DNA of 54,959 nucleotides from Halanaerobiales bacterium (lineage in GTDB: Bacteria > Bacillota > Halanaerobiia > Halanaerobiales > DTU029), in NCBI GenBank assembly GCA_025451675.1, contig JANWJZ010000011.1, positions 1-54,959 of the forward strand, written 5' to 3'. The translations under genes and the position numbers were made by a program. A model generated the notes under the pieces. It did no database searches and was not told the origin of the DNA. It saw only the letters and a list, made by a program, of their open reading frames with translations. Every line of letters begins with the position of its first letter. Position 1 is the stretch's first letter. This document shows positions 35,813 through 44,710 of this stretch, one piece after another.

Positions 35813-37309
35813 ATGAAAAGGAAGATATTTTTCTTATTATTTTTAATCTTTCCTTTATTGTTAACGGCCTGTACTAATCCTCAGGGAGGAATTGGCCCTT
35901 CCTGGGATGTAACAGCCAGGATTCCCCTGCTAAAGGGGAATGAAGAGAATAAGTTAACCGTCTATGATTTGTTTGGTGAGAATTTCAATCCGGAAGGAGC
36001 TATTACAGTAACCCTGGCAGATGGGGATATTACCCTTTTTGATCTTGGTACAAAAATGAGTACGATAAGTATTACAGATAATGAAATCAAAATTCCTATT
36101 GTACAACAATTACCAGAATTTAATCCAGAGCTCAGTGAATTCGCTAAAATCAATTTTGGTATTTCATTCAGTAACTTAATATTAGGGAAAAACCAAATTC
36201 CATTTGAGATATCAGGTGAAAATGTAGATATTGATAGTATATCTTTCAGTATTTTTGTTGATGGGTTTAGTAGGCATAAATATGTTGTATCAGTCGGGAC
36301 AGACGGTTCCGGTTTGTTGGAATTGGATAATTACGTGAATTATTCTTCTGACAATGTTTTTATAGCAGCTGAATATCCTAATATTGATGAAAACAGTGAA
36401 ACTGAATTAATATTAAAGTTTCCTGAAAAACTCTATATTGAAAGTATCACCTGTGATGTAAATGAATATTTAGGAGATAATGAAATTGACACAAAGATTG
36501 ATTTCGAGATAGAGCTGAATATTGATGAGAAGACGATGGAGAAGGTGGATTTTAACGCCGACTTAGTTATTAATCTCCAGACCCTGGATGGAATGGAGAT
36601 TGATTTGGAGAATCTTACCTTTACCATTATGGGAAACAAGACGGATGTATTTGTAGCAGAACTTAGAGACCTGGATGACACTGGCACAAGAAAAACCATA
36701 GAATTTAAAGATGGTAAAGATATACTGGATATAATACTGGATCCTGAAATAAAGGGCCTGAAAGTCAGTGGAGATTATATTATAAGCGGAGAAGAAGTTA
36801 CTATCACTTATGATAGTAAAGTGGGTATAGAATCAGTAGAGGTACAGATTCCTTTTGATATTGCTGTGGAAGATGACCTGGTATTTACGACGAATGTGGT
36901 AAAATTGGAACCAGTAGATGAAGATATAAGGGAACTTTTGAAACATGATCTGGAGGGTGCCTTCGTTGTTGAAGGCCTGCATAATAAGTTTGGGATGTCT
37001 TTGATTATGGAACTCTATATAGCAAGTATACCGGGGAATAGGACAGATGAAGAACTGGAAGAAATCCTGTATAAAAGTGAGAATATGATTAAGAGGGCTT
37101 CTATTCAGAAGATGAAAGAGTATAATGTTCCCTATACTGTCAAAGTAGATGCTGAAGAACTGGATATATTTTTTGAAGACAATCTCTATGCAGGAATTAA
37201 ATTTATTGTACCTGCCAATGAGGAAGGAGAAAGATATAAAATTACTGGAGAAGATGAGTTGACTTTTGACAGGATGTATATTTCTATAACCGGGAAGATC
37301 AATAAATAG
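35813..37309 (+). CDS. Lipoprotein of unknown function, beta-rich
   Basis: 498 residues, not recognised. AAGGAG lies 8 bases before the ATG at 35813 (a GTG at 35804 overlaps that ribosome site). The signal ends in lipobox LLTAC at about residue 20, followed by TNPQGG. The mature part is acidic and beta-rich, with repeated segments of strand pairs (NFGISFSNLILGKNQIPFEI, VDFNADLVINLQTLDGMEID). It is followed 19 bases downstream by a PorV/TraF-like barrel, so the two may act together at the outer membrane. Confidence 0.72.
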   Translation: MKRKIFFLLFLIFPLLLTACTNPQGGIGPSWDVTARIPLLKGNEENKLTVYDLFGENFNPEGAITVTLADGDITLFDLGTKMSTISITDNEIKIPIVQQLPEFNPELSEFAKINFGISFSNLILGKNQIPFEISGENVDIDSISFSIFVDGFSRHKYVVSVGTDGSGLLELDNYVNYSSDNVFIAAEYPNIDENSETELILKFPEKLYIESITCDVNEYLGDNEIDTKIDFEIELNIDEKTMEKVDFNADLVINLQTLDGMEIDLENLTFTIMGNKTDVFVAELRDLDDTGTRKTIEFKDGKDILDIILDPEIKGLKVSGDYIISGEEVTITYDSKVGIESVEVQIPFDIAVEDDLVFTTNVVKLEPVDEDIRELLKHDLEGAFVVEGLHNKFGMSLIMELYIASIPGNRTDEELEEILYKSENMIKRASIQKMKEYNVPYTVKVDAEELDIFFEDNLYAGIKFIVPANEEGERYKITGEDELTFDRMYISITGKINK

Positions 37310-37328
37310 CCTTATGGTGGTGAAATAA

Positions 37329-38615
37329 ATGAGAAGGGAAAAGATAAGATTATTAATTTTACCGTTATTGCTTTTATTGTTGCTGCCAGGAATAACTGAG
37401 GCAGCTATGACAGCCAGAAGCATCGGCCTTGGTGATGATTTTGCCGTATTAGGCGGTTTTGAGGCCCTTTATGGAAATCCGGCTGCAGTGAATCTGGATG
37501 GCCATAAATTTGTCCTGGATCTAAGCGGGACAGGAGAGTTCTGGAATAATATCCTCAGGAATGATTATATAAGCGAGAAGGATAAGGAAAAATTAGTTAG
37601 CATTGCAGAAAGAAACGGCCTTATACTGGGGGCTGAGGCCAATTCTGGTTTAAAGCTGGCCATAGGCCCGGTGCTATTCTTTGCCGAAGGAAGGGGTAAT
37701 GGCCTTTTAAGGGTATCAGGGGATTATGCTGAGCTTTTGCTTAAGGGCAATGAGTTGGAACGGATTTACAGCCTGGATGGTTCAGACGGGGCTGCAGCTT
37801 TTTATCTTGATACCGGCCTCAACTATTCCTACAGGTTAAATGAGAGCCAGCTGGAAGCAGTGAATGAATTTATCAATAATGCTAATCTCCAGGTTGGGAG
37901 CCTTTCATTTGGCCTGAGTTATCATTTCCTCCAGGGCGCCTTTATTAAGTATAAGGCAGCTGGTAAGTTTGGTACCGGGTTTGATGAAGAAGGAGTAGTA
38001 GATTTTATTGGCAGTGATGGGGCAGTAGCCTTTTATTATCCGGGTATAGAAGAATTTGCTGATCTGGCCAGGGGACATGCCTTTGATATCGGGGTTTATG
38101 CGGATATTAATGATCGTTATTCACTGGGCTTCAGTGTCCTGAATATAGCTGCCAGCCTGAAGACAGACAGGGTCAGGGAAGAGAGGCTGGATTTCGTCTA
38201 TAACGAAGAGGAAGATGAATGGAAACTGGAGGATACTGCAGATTTGGAGATTTATAATTATGAAGAGAATATAATGAGCCTGCCTTTGATAGTGAAACTG
38301 GGTGGAAAGATGGAAGTAATTGAGGGTCTGGATTTGCTGGCCAATTATACCATCACATCCTACAGGGATTCTATCTATGAAAAGGCTCCGACTGATCACC
38401 GTTTCAGCCTTGCTGCTGAATTTGACCGCCTGAATTTTTTACCCTTAAGGACCGGAATCACTTATTCAACACTGGAAAGCAGCCTGGCCTGGTCTGCCGG
38501 CATGGGCCTGCATCTGGGGCCCTTGCACCTGGATTTTGCTTTCTCTGATTTAACAGGTTTATTTTACAGATCTAAGGGTGTCAATGCCGGCCTGAATCTA
38601 AGCCTGGTCTTTTGA
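37329..38615 (+). CDS. PorV/TraF-like outer-membrane barrel protein
   Basis: 428 residues. A signal peptide (about 1-25, ending GITEAAM) is followed by TARSIGLGDDFAVLGGFEALYGNPAAV, a variant of the N-terminal motif of the 34384 protein (ARSLGMGGAFSAIADD..YNPASIA). Typical barrel strands follow (HAFDIGVYADINDRYSLGFSV, PLRTGITYSTLESSLAWSAG), and the C-terminus is NAGLNLSLVF with a final Phe. The family belongs to FadL/TraF_2-like outer-membrane proteins; the substrate is unknown. It forms a two-gene unit with the lipoprotein just upstream. Confidence 0.8.
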   Translation: MRREKIRLLILPLLLLLLLPGITEAAMTARSIGLGDDFAVLGGFEALYGNPAAVNLDGHKFVLDLSGTGEFWNNILRNDYISEKDKEKLVSIAERNGLILGAEANSGLKLAIGPVLFFAEGRGNGLLRVSGDYAELLLKGNELERIYSLDGSDGAAAFYLDTGLNYSYRLNESQLEAVNEFINNANLQVGSLSFGLSYHFLQGAFIKYKAAGKFGTGFDEEGVVDFIGSDGAVAFYYPGIEEFADLARGHAFDIGVYADINDRYSLGFSVLNIAASLKTDRVREERLDFVYNEEEDEWKLEDTADLEIYNYEENIMSLPLIVKLGGKMEVIEGLDLLANYTITSYRDSIYEKAPTDHRFSLAAEFDRLNFLPLRTGITYSTLESSLAWSAGMGLHLGPLHLDFAFSDLTGLFYRSKGVNAGLNLSLVF

Positions 38616-38625
38616 TACTTTGAAG

Positions 38626-38654
38626 TAAGCCTCCCGGGAGTGCCGGGAGGCTTA
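38626..38654 (+). terminator. Strong hairpin, probable terminator after the 37329 barrel gene
   Basis: 12-bp perfect GC-rich stem TAAGCCTCCCGG/CCGGGAGGCTTA with a GAGTG loop. Only AATATT follows instead of a T-run, so it may slow polymerase or protect the 3' end rather than terminate fully. Confidence 0.65.
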
Positions 38655-38744
38655 AATATTCAGGACAGGTCTATTTTAGAAGTAAGAAGTTGTAGATAAT
38701 ATGGATATATTGCAGTATTTTTATGGGAAATGAGGTAGATAGAA

Positions 38745-39701
38745 ATGAAATTACTGGTGACTATTGACCTGAAAGAGAAATACATGGAAATGATCAGGGA
38801 TGCTTTTCCGGAGATTTTGACTGTCAAGGCGCTGGACCCGGCCCGGCAGGTAGAGGAGATTATCGATACCGATTTCCTTGTCACCGGTTTTAAACCTGAT
38901 CTTGAGCTGTTCAAAAAAGGGGAAAGATTGCAGGTAATCCAGACCTGGAGTGCCGGTGTAGATAAATACATGGAAGAAGAGGTATTGCAACATTTGAAGG
39001 CCAGAGGGATAAAATTAATCAGTATGAGTGGAATACACGGTGACCCTATTGCCGAACATGTCATGGGTTTAATTATAAATTACAGCAGGAGGTTATATGA
39101 TTTTTATGAAGCCCAGAAGGAGAGGAAGTGGCTGAGGCTGGATGTAGGCCAGCTGGCAGGTAAGACGATGGTTATCGTGGGGACAGGGAGCATTGGCCGG
39201 GAAATAGCCAGAAGAGCCAAAGCCTTCAGGATGAGAACCATCGGTGTGAAAAGGAATATAGAGGGTAAAATAGATTACATAGATGAACTCTACAGTAATG
39301 CCCAACTGGAAATAGCCCTGAAACAGGGGGATTATATTGTTATAGCCCTCCCATTAACAGAAGAGACCAGGGGTTTTATCGGCAGGAAAGAGTTTGCGGT
39401 GATGAAAGAAACAGCCTTCTTCGTAAATATAGCCAGGGGTGAAGTGGTGGATGAGGGAGCATTGATTGAGGCTTTAAAGGAAGGGCGGATAGCAGGGGCG
39501 GCTCTGGATGTCTTTACGGAGGAACCTTTAAGCCCGGATTCCCCCTTTTATGACCTTGAGAATGTATATATTACCCCCCATATCTCTGCAGCCCACCCCG
39601 ATTATAACCTGAAGGCTGTCAGGCTCTTTATCGAAAACTTGAAGAGTTATCTGGAAAACAGGGAGATCAAAAACCTTGTTGATTATAACAGGGGTTATTA
39701 A
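38745..39701 (+). CDS. D-isomer-specific 2-hydroxyacid dehydrogenase
   Basis: 318 residues of the NAD-dependent D-2-hydroxyacid dehydrogenase family. The nucleotide-binding motif is VGTGSIGREIARRAKAF. Catalytic-type residues are Arg in NIARGEVVDEGAL, Glu in FTEEPLSPDSP, and His in ITPHISAAHP. The substrate may be glycerate, phosphoglycerate, lactate or glyoxylate; no C-terminal ACT domain exists, so it is not a typical SerA. It ends by overlapping the stop codon of the convergent radical SAM gene. No partner genes of serine or lactate pathways lie nearby. Confidence 0.92.
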   Translation: MKLLVTIDLKEKYMEMIRDAFPEILTVKALDPARQVEEIIDTDFLVTGFKPDLELFKKGERLQVIQTWSAGVDKYMEEEVLQHLKARGIKLISMSGIHGDPIAEHVMGLIINYSRRLYDFYEAQKERKWLRLDVGQLAGKTMVIVGTGSIGREIARRAKAFRMRTIGVKRNIEGKIDYIDELYSNAQLEIALKQGDYIVIALPLTEETRGFIGRKEFAVMKETAFFVNIARGEVVDEGALIEALKEGRIAGAALDVFTEEPLSPDSPFYDLENVYITPHISAAHPDYNLKAVRLFIENLKSYLENREIKNLVDYNRGY

Positions 39702-41329
39702 TCAAAGATAAACCAGTCTGCCCATTCCTGAAGGGGGAAATCCTTGCCCAGTATTTGATGGAGTTCCGCCAGGTTGCAGGGTTTTTCCTGGATTATGGCC
39801 CTGGCCCGTTTTTCGCCTATCCCCGGGATCGACTGGAGTTGGGGCAGGCTGGCCTCCCTTATCCTGAAGGGCCAGGGAAGGGCAGTAATGGACCGGTAGC
39901 CATGGTCAATTACCCTGACATCTATAAATTGTCTTCTGGTAATATTCCCTGGGATACCGATCAGTATCGGGTAACTGCCCAACTGGCGCCCAAAGCTTAA
40001 ATTCCCCTTGTGGCTTTCGATAAAGACGTCCTTGATGACGGTTCCGACGGGAAAGACCCGCTGCAACATCGGCTTATTTATATCCTCATTTACCCTCTCT
40101 TTATATGCTTTAAAGTCCCTTTGTCTGACCTTTTCTGCCGGATAGCTCCCGGTACGGACTACCTGCCTGATATTGATCCTTCTCAACATCAATCCCTCAT
40201 CATAGATTTTTTTCAGATACTGGTAATTGTATTCCATGGTCTCTTTCCTTTCGCCAATCAGGCCATGAAGGAGATTGAGGCCGGGGAGTAATTTAGGAAT
40301 CCCGTCTTCCCTCCTGCCGCCTATAGCATTGAGGATTCTGATGGCTTCCAGGGTATTTTCCGGATCAGATTCAATATTGTTCTTTTTCAGGACTACCGGG
40401 TCTGCTGATTCCAGGCCAAAGGCGGCTATGTCCCCGGGGGTATTGTATTTTACTATTGTCTCCAGGATCTGCCTGCTCTCCCAGTATTTTGTAATATTGG
40501 CCGGGTTGATATTATCCAGGTGGAGGACCCTTAAGTCAGGGTCAGCTTTCCTGATGCCGCTATAGAGTTCTTCGATTGCTCCCTGGTTTAAGATAAAGCT
40601 GCCATCAGCCTGCCTCCTGGCCTGATAGAGGAGGAGGTCAGTCTGCCCGCCCAGCCGGTAGAAGTGGTTTCCCTCCTCGGCCAGTGCCCTGACTTCCCTG
40701 ATAATATCTTCCGGTGCCCTCTGGTAAAGGGTCTTTTTCAATCTCTCACTGCAGAAGGCACAGTGGTCCAGGCGGGGGCAACCCCGGAAGGTTTCCAGTT
40801 CACAGACCAGGTAGGGGTAGGAGGGATGTTTCCTGGTGAGCCTGGCCCCGGCAACAGCCCATTCAGCCAGGTATTCAGGGATTTTATTTCTATCTATATC
40901 AATATCCATCAATCGCTCATAGAGGGTTACCGCTGCCACTTCATCGCAGATCAGATCATAACCGGGTACCTCTTTTATCACCAGGGTAAAGGGGCCCCCC
41001 AGGACCTTCTGGGGATAGAACAAACTATTCCCGATTTCTCTAATTTCTTTGAAGGAAATGGGTTTTCCTCCCAGGTAATTACCGGGTACGGTGGTACCGG
41101 CAATGATAATTACCAGGTCAAACCCTTCCAGCTCCTGCAGGATTTCCTCCCATTTTTCCCTTAACTGGTCAATGGTATAGTAGGAGATCATCTCTTCCGG
41201 AATGCCGCCATGCAGCAAAGCCCCATAGGTATAGCGGATATGGGGTGAGATATAGGGGGGTACCCCCAGAGCCGAGGGTTCGTCCAGGTATCCATCTATT
41301 AAAGCAGTTTTTATGTTTTTCCTTTGCAT
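39698..41329 (-). CDS. Radical SAM protein with C-terminal helix-hairpin-helix (COG1031-like)
   Basis: 543 residues. The N-terminal 150 residues resemble a B12-binding-like Rossmann domain (DLVIIIAGTTVPGNYLGGKP). The radical SAM region follows, with cysteines Cys184, Cys190 and Cys193 in RGCPRLDHCAFCSE, that is CX5CX2C rather than CX3CX2C. The C-terminus carries a helix-hairpin-helix (LQSIPGIGEKRARAI), a fold that often binds nucleic acids. This layout matches COG1031 proteins, best known from archaea, with unknown function. AAGGTG precedes the ATG. It is convergent with the dehydrogenase gene. Confidence 0.85.
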   Translation of the reverse strand: MQRKNIKTALIDGYLDEPSALGVPPYISPHIRYTYGALLHGGIPEEMISYYTIDQLREKWEEILQELEGFDLVIIIAGTTVPGNYLGGKPISFKEIREIGNSLFYPQKVLGGPFTLVIKEVPGYDLICDEVAAVTLYERLMDIDIDRNKIPEYLAEWAVAGARLTRKHPSYPYLVCELETFRGCPRLDHCAFCSERLKKTLYQRAPEDIIREVRALAEEGNHFYRLGGQTDLLLYQARRQADGSFILNQGAIEELYSGIRKADPDLRVLHLDNINPANITKYWESRQILETIVKYNTPGDIAAFGLESADPVVLKKNNIESDPENTLEAIRILNAIGGRREDGIPKLLPGLNLLHGLIGERKETMEYNYQYLKKIYDEGLMLRRINIRQVVRTGSYPAEKVRQRDFKAYKERVNEDINKPMLQRVFPVGTVIKDVFIESHKGNLSFGRQLGSYPILIGIPGNITRRQFIDVRVIDHGYRSITALPWPFRIREASLPQLQSIPGIGEKRARAIIQEKPCNLAELHQILGKDFPLQEWADWFIFD

Positions 41330-41439
41330 ATTTTTTCACCTTCTGGTTTTTCGACAGTTATTATTCCTTTTAAGAAATTTCATTTTAATTATATATTATC
41401 TCCGGAAATAAGTCTATCAAGTTCCCAATTAGTACCAGC

Positions 41440-41464
41440 AGGTATTTATTAACTGTCCTAGAAA
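41440..41464 (+). promoter_or_regulatory. Sigma-H-like promoter upstream of the BsuPI-domain gene
   Basis: AGCAGGTATT, then GAAATAT with 14 bases between AGGTATT and GAAA. The -10 has GAAA for GAAT. It is 40 bases before the start codon. Confidence 0.45.
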
Positions 41465-41504
41465 TATATTAAAGAAAGATGGAAAGCAAAGTGAGGTGCA
41501 GAAT

Positions 41505-42314
41505 GTGCGATTTTTTTCAACAGGGATGAGATTATTTTTGTTAATAAGCCTGACAGTGGCTCTGGCATGGGTTCCTGCTTACGGAATGAACCAACTTCCT
41601 GCCGGGGAGATGGATGTATATGATTTTTCTGGAAAACAGCAGAGTGAGGTTGAGGATGAAAAGATGAAGATATTTAAGATGAAAATATATAGTTTTGCAG
41701 GAGTGGAGATGTTACAATTGCGGGAACTGGCTGATGAACTGGGTTGGGCCCTGGATTATGTTCCGGGGAAGAAGGAGACAATAATCAGGAAGGATAATTT
41801 TTCCCTTTCTTTACGCGGCATTGGTAGTCTCTCTATGGATTTATGGGATATGGTTGAAGGAGAAGCTGCAGGAGAAGATGCTCCTTTACTGATAAAGGAG
41901 GGCAGGACTTACCTTTCCCTGCGCAGGGCAGGAGAGTTTTTGGAACAGATGGGAGAAGAGATTCTGGTTGCGGGATTTTATACAGACCGGAGTTCTTATA
42001 AAAAGGATGATAAGATAACTGCTCATATGCGATTATACAATTTTACATCTGAGAGCATAAGGTTGAATTTTGGCTCAGGCCAGAGATACGATCTTTATCT
42101 TTTGCAGGATGATGAAGAAATCTGGCGCTGGTCGGATGATAAGTTTTTCACCATGGCCCTTGTATTTAAAGAGCTGGAACCAGGAGAAGGCCTGTCCTAT
42201 GATCTTGATTTGGAATTCCAGCCTGATACAGGGGAATACATCCTGTGTGGGGAATTGGCTACAATTCCGAAAAGGATAAAGCTGGGGGGAGCATTCATTA
42301 CGTTTGAGGACTAG
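41505..42314 (+). CDS. Exported protein with copper-amine-oxidase-like and BsuPI domains
   Basis: About 269 residues from a GTG with GAGGTG 6 bases upstream. A signal peptide (about 1-27, ending PAYGM) is followed by a copper amine oxidase N-domain-like region (about 60-150; LRELADELGWALDYVPGKKE, GRTYLSLRRAGEFLEQMG), a stalk domain common in Firmicutes. The C-terminal domain (about 155-269) has the BsuPI pattern YDLYLLQDDEEIWRWSDDKFF and ELEPGEGLSYDLDLEF. BsuPI domains were first seen in a Bacillus intracellular proteinase inhibitor; here it is likely a structural or binding module outside the cell. Confidence 0.8.
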   Translation: MRFFSTGMRLFLLISLTVALAWVPAYGMNQLPAGEMDVYDFSGKQQSEVEDEKMKIFKMKIYSFAGVEMLQLRELADELGWALDYVPGKKETIIRKDNFSLSLRGIGSLSMDLWDMVEGEAAGEDAPLLIKEGRTYLSLRRAGEFLEQMGEEILVAGFYTDRSSYKKDDKITAHMRLYNFTSESIRLNFGSGQRYDLYLLQDDEEIWRWSDDKFFTMALVFKELEPGEGLSYDLDLEFQPDTGEYILCGELATIPKRIKLGGAFITFED

Positions 42315-42343
42315 AGGGTAACGATTAAAGGATAAAAAAATAA

Positions 42344-42387
42344 AAGAAATACCGGCTTCCAGGATTAAAGGATGACCGGTATTTCTT
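42344..42387. terminator. Bidirectional terminator between convergent genes
   Basis: 12-bp perfect stem AAGAAATACCGG (42344-42355) with CCGGTATTTCTT (42376-42387) and a 20-base loop. The right arm covers the last codons of sfsA. AT-rich tails on both sides fit termination from either direction. Confidence 0.7.
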
Positions 42388-43051
42388 GATTTAATTTGAT
42401 ACTGTTTTCAGTGACCAGGGAGTCATAGGCCAGGATTTTGACTCCTCTTTCTTTTGCCAGCCGGAGTGCTTTGGCAAATTCCGGATCTGTTTTCTCATTA
42501 GGAGTGAAGTATTTAGCTCCCTGGAACTGAATTAAAAAGAAGATATAGCCCTGGTAGCCTTCCTCCACAGCCTGAATCATCTCTAGAATATGTTTTCTGC
42601 CCCTTTCCGTCGGGGCATCAGGGAACATGGCCTTTCCTTCCTCCTCCAGTGTTACTCCTTTTACCTCGATAAAGCTCACTCCGTTCTGATTATTACAATA
42701 GAGGTCAAAACGGGAGTTCCTGTAAGTGACCTCCTTTTTTACTTCCAGTGGATGCCCGAATTCCGTTAATAATCCTTCCTTTAATACATTATAAATAACA
42801 TCATTTGGTACCTGGGAATCGATATTGATCAAAAGCCTGTCCTTGTAGGCAGCAATGATTGAGTATCTGGTTTTGCGGTTGGGGTTGCTGGCCCTTTCCA
42901 GAATAACAGTTGCACCTTCCTTGAGTATTTCCTTACATCTACCTGTATTTTTAACATGGACGATTTCCTCTTTGCCATCCACCAGTACATGGGCAATAAA
43001 GCGGTTTGGCCTTTTGATAAATGTTCCTTTTTCTATATTTTCATACCTCAT
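42365..43051 (-). CDS. sfsA: SfsA family protein (sugar fermentation stimulation homolog)
   Basis: 228 residues, typical for SfsA. Family segments are KRPNRFIAHVLVDG near the N-terminus, HVKNTGRCKEIL, the nuclease-like IEVKGVTLEEEG, and FPDAPTERGRKHI. SfsA has an OB-like and a restriction-endonuclease-like domain and has been linked to DNA binding and carbohydrate regulation; its biochemical role is unsettled. GAGG lies about 11 bases before the ATG. Its last codons form one arm of a 12-bp hairpin shared with the convergent BsuPI gene. Confidence 0.95.
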   Translation of the reverse strand: MRYENIEKGTFIKRPNRFIAHVLVDGKEEIVHVKNTGRCKEILKEGATVILERASNPNRKTRYSIIAAYKDRLLINIDSQVPNDVIYNVLKEGLLTEFGHPLEVKKEVTYRNSRFDLYCNNQNGVSFIEVKGVTLEEEGKAMFPDAPTERGRKHILEMIQAVEEGYQGYIFFLIQFQGAKYFTPNEKTDPEFAKALRLAKERGVKILAYDSLVTENSIKLNQEIPVIL

Positions 43052-43148
43052 CTATCTATCAACCTCTTCGTTTTAGTTCGTTCTCATTTCTATATCTTTT
43101 TCTTTTTTCTATAATAGTTATATCATACCACAAAATATTTTTTCATGC

Positions 43149-43173
43149 AGGATTTTTCGGCATTAAGGATAAT
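43149..43173 (+). promoter_or_regulatory. Degenerate sigma-H-like element upstream of the aminotransferase gene
   Basis: ATGCAGGATTT fits the -35 exactly, but 14 bases later the sequence is TAATACT, not GAAT. It is listed because the -35 half is identical to that of porin P2. Confidence 0.3.
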
Positions 43174-43217
43174 ACTATATAGCAAAGTCTTGAATTACTA
43201 CAAGGATGGTGGTTTCC

Positions 43218-44612
43218 ATGAAAAAAGATTTAATGAGTATAGAAGATGCCCTGGGATTAAGCCAGGCTGAAATCAGGCAGTTATATAAAGACCATGTTAA
43301 TCCAGGATTGGCATCAATGCTTTCATTACTTAATTTTGATAGAAAGTTTGTCAGGGCAAAGGGAACCAAAGTCTGGGATGCAGATGGTAACGAATACATA
43401 GATTTTCTGGGCGGCTATGGTTCTTTAAACCTGGGCCATAATCCAGATGCAGTACTGGAAGCAGTGAAAAAGGCCATGGACAGGCCGAATATCTTACAGG
43501 CATCACTGAACGTGATGACAGCTGTTGCTGCTCATAACCTGAGTAAGCTTGCTCCGGGAAATCTTACCCATTGTTTTTTCTGTAATAGTGGTACAGAGGC
43601 AGTAGAAGGGGCAATCAAGACGGCCAGGATTGCCTCCGGAAAGCAGCGTATCCTCTATTGCCAGAATTCATTCCATGGCAAGACCATGGGTTCTCTGTCA
43701 GTAACCGGCAGGGAAAAATACCAGCACCCCTTTGAACCGTTGATACCCGGCAATGAAAAGGTCCTTTTTGGTGACCTGGAGGCCCTGGAGGAACGTTTGA
43801 AGGAAGGTGAATTTGCCGCCTTTATCGTAGAGCCGATACAGGGTGAGGGTGGAATAAACGTACCGCCAAAGGATTATTTCCAGGGTGTGCGGGAACTCTG
43901 TGATAAATATGGAGTCTATTTTATCCTGGATGAGATCCAGACCGGTTTTGGCCGGACCGGGAAGATTTTTGCTGCTGAACATGAAAATATTGTACCGGAT
44001 ATAATGTGTGTAGCCAAATCCCTTGGTGGCGGAGTAATGCCGATTGGTGCCTTTGTCACTACTGCCGAGATCTGGGATAAGGCCTATGGCGGTATGGATA
44101 AAGCCCTTTTACATACATCCACCTTCGGTGGTAATACCCTGGCTACAGCTGCAGCTATCGCTGCCATGAATGAACTGGTTGAAAAGGATCTGGCGGCAAA
44201 TGCAGCAGAGCAGGGGGCGTATTTGTTGGGCAGATTACAGGAACTGGCTGAAAAATATGATATGATCAAAGAAGTAAGGGGCAGGGGATTACTCATTGGC
44301 CTGGAATTTAAAGAACCTGAATCGGGTATTTTAGACAAAATATCTGGCGGAAGGGCTAGTAAATTGTCGAAAGACTACCTGGCGGCAATGGTAGCAGGCG
44401 CTTTATTAAATGATCATAGAATCATAACAGCCTATACTCTGAATAACCCAAATGTAATCCGTTTTGAGCCACCCTTGATTATTACCAGGGAAGAAATAGA
44501 TTACCTCATAGATGCTTTAGAGAAGATATTTAGCGAAAATCCCAGTATCTTCAGAATGACCATGAAGAGCGCCAGAACGGTAATCGGCAACATCTTCAGG
44601 AAAAAAGATTAA
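43218..44612 (+). CDS. Class III aminotransferase (putrescine/ornithine type)
   Basis: 464 residues from ATG 43218 (GGTGG 5 bases upstream); an ATG at 43206 is also in frame. It is a PLP enzyme of the class III (ornithine/acetylornithine/putrescine) group: [19 protein letters not shown] for the phosphate loop, [26 protein letters not shown], and the PLP lysine Lys267 in [14 protein letters not shown]. The N-terminal extension (about 40 residues) and C-terminal tail resemble putrescine aminotransferases (PatA/YgjG), which degrade polyamines. The substrate is not proven by sequence. Confidence 0.92.
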   Translation: MKKDLMSIEDALGLSQAEIRQLYKDHVNPGLASMLSLLNFDRKFVRAKGTKVWDADGNEYIDFLGGYGSLNLGHNPDAVLEAVKKAMDRPNILQASLNVMTAVAAHNLSKLAPGNLTHCFFCNSGTEAVEGAIKTARIASGKQRILYCQNSFHGKTMGSLSVTGREKYQHPFEPLIPGNEKVLFGDLEALEERLKEGEFAAFIVEPIQGEGGINVPPKDYFQGVRELCDKYGVYFILDEIQTGFGRTGKIFAAEHENIVPDIMCVAKSLGGGVMPIGAFVTTAEIWDKAYGGMDKALLHTSTFGGNTLATAAAIAAMNELVEKDLAANAAEQGAYLLGRLQELAEKYDMIKEVRGRGLLIGLEFKEPESGILDKISGGRASKLSKDYLAAMVAGALLNDHRIITAYTLNNPNVIRFEPPLIITREEIDYLIDALEKIFSENPSIFRMTMKSARTVIGNIFRKKD

Positions 44613-44710
44613 AACAAAAATGGTAATTTGTATTTTCTATCAGGAAAATGTTTCCCATGAAACAATTTCTGGAAAAATAGGGTATTTTTTATAGGGTGGG
44701 AGGAGTTTCC

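Noticed and set aside
39755-41164. Series of plus-strand open frames over the radical SAM gene
   Set aside because: They are antisense to a protein with clear family motifs and have no ribosome sites or recognisable products.
44650-44690. Inverted repeat after the aminotransferase gene
   Set aside because: The stem is imperfect (GTTTC/GAAAC core of five) and lacks a T-run, so it is not called as a terminator.
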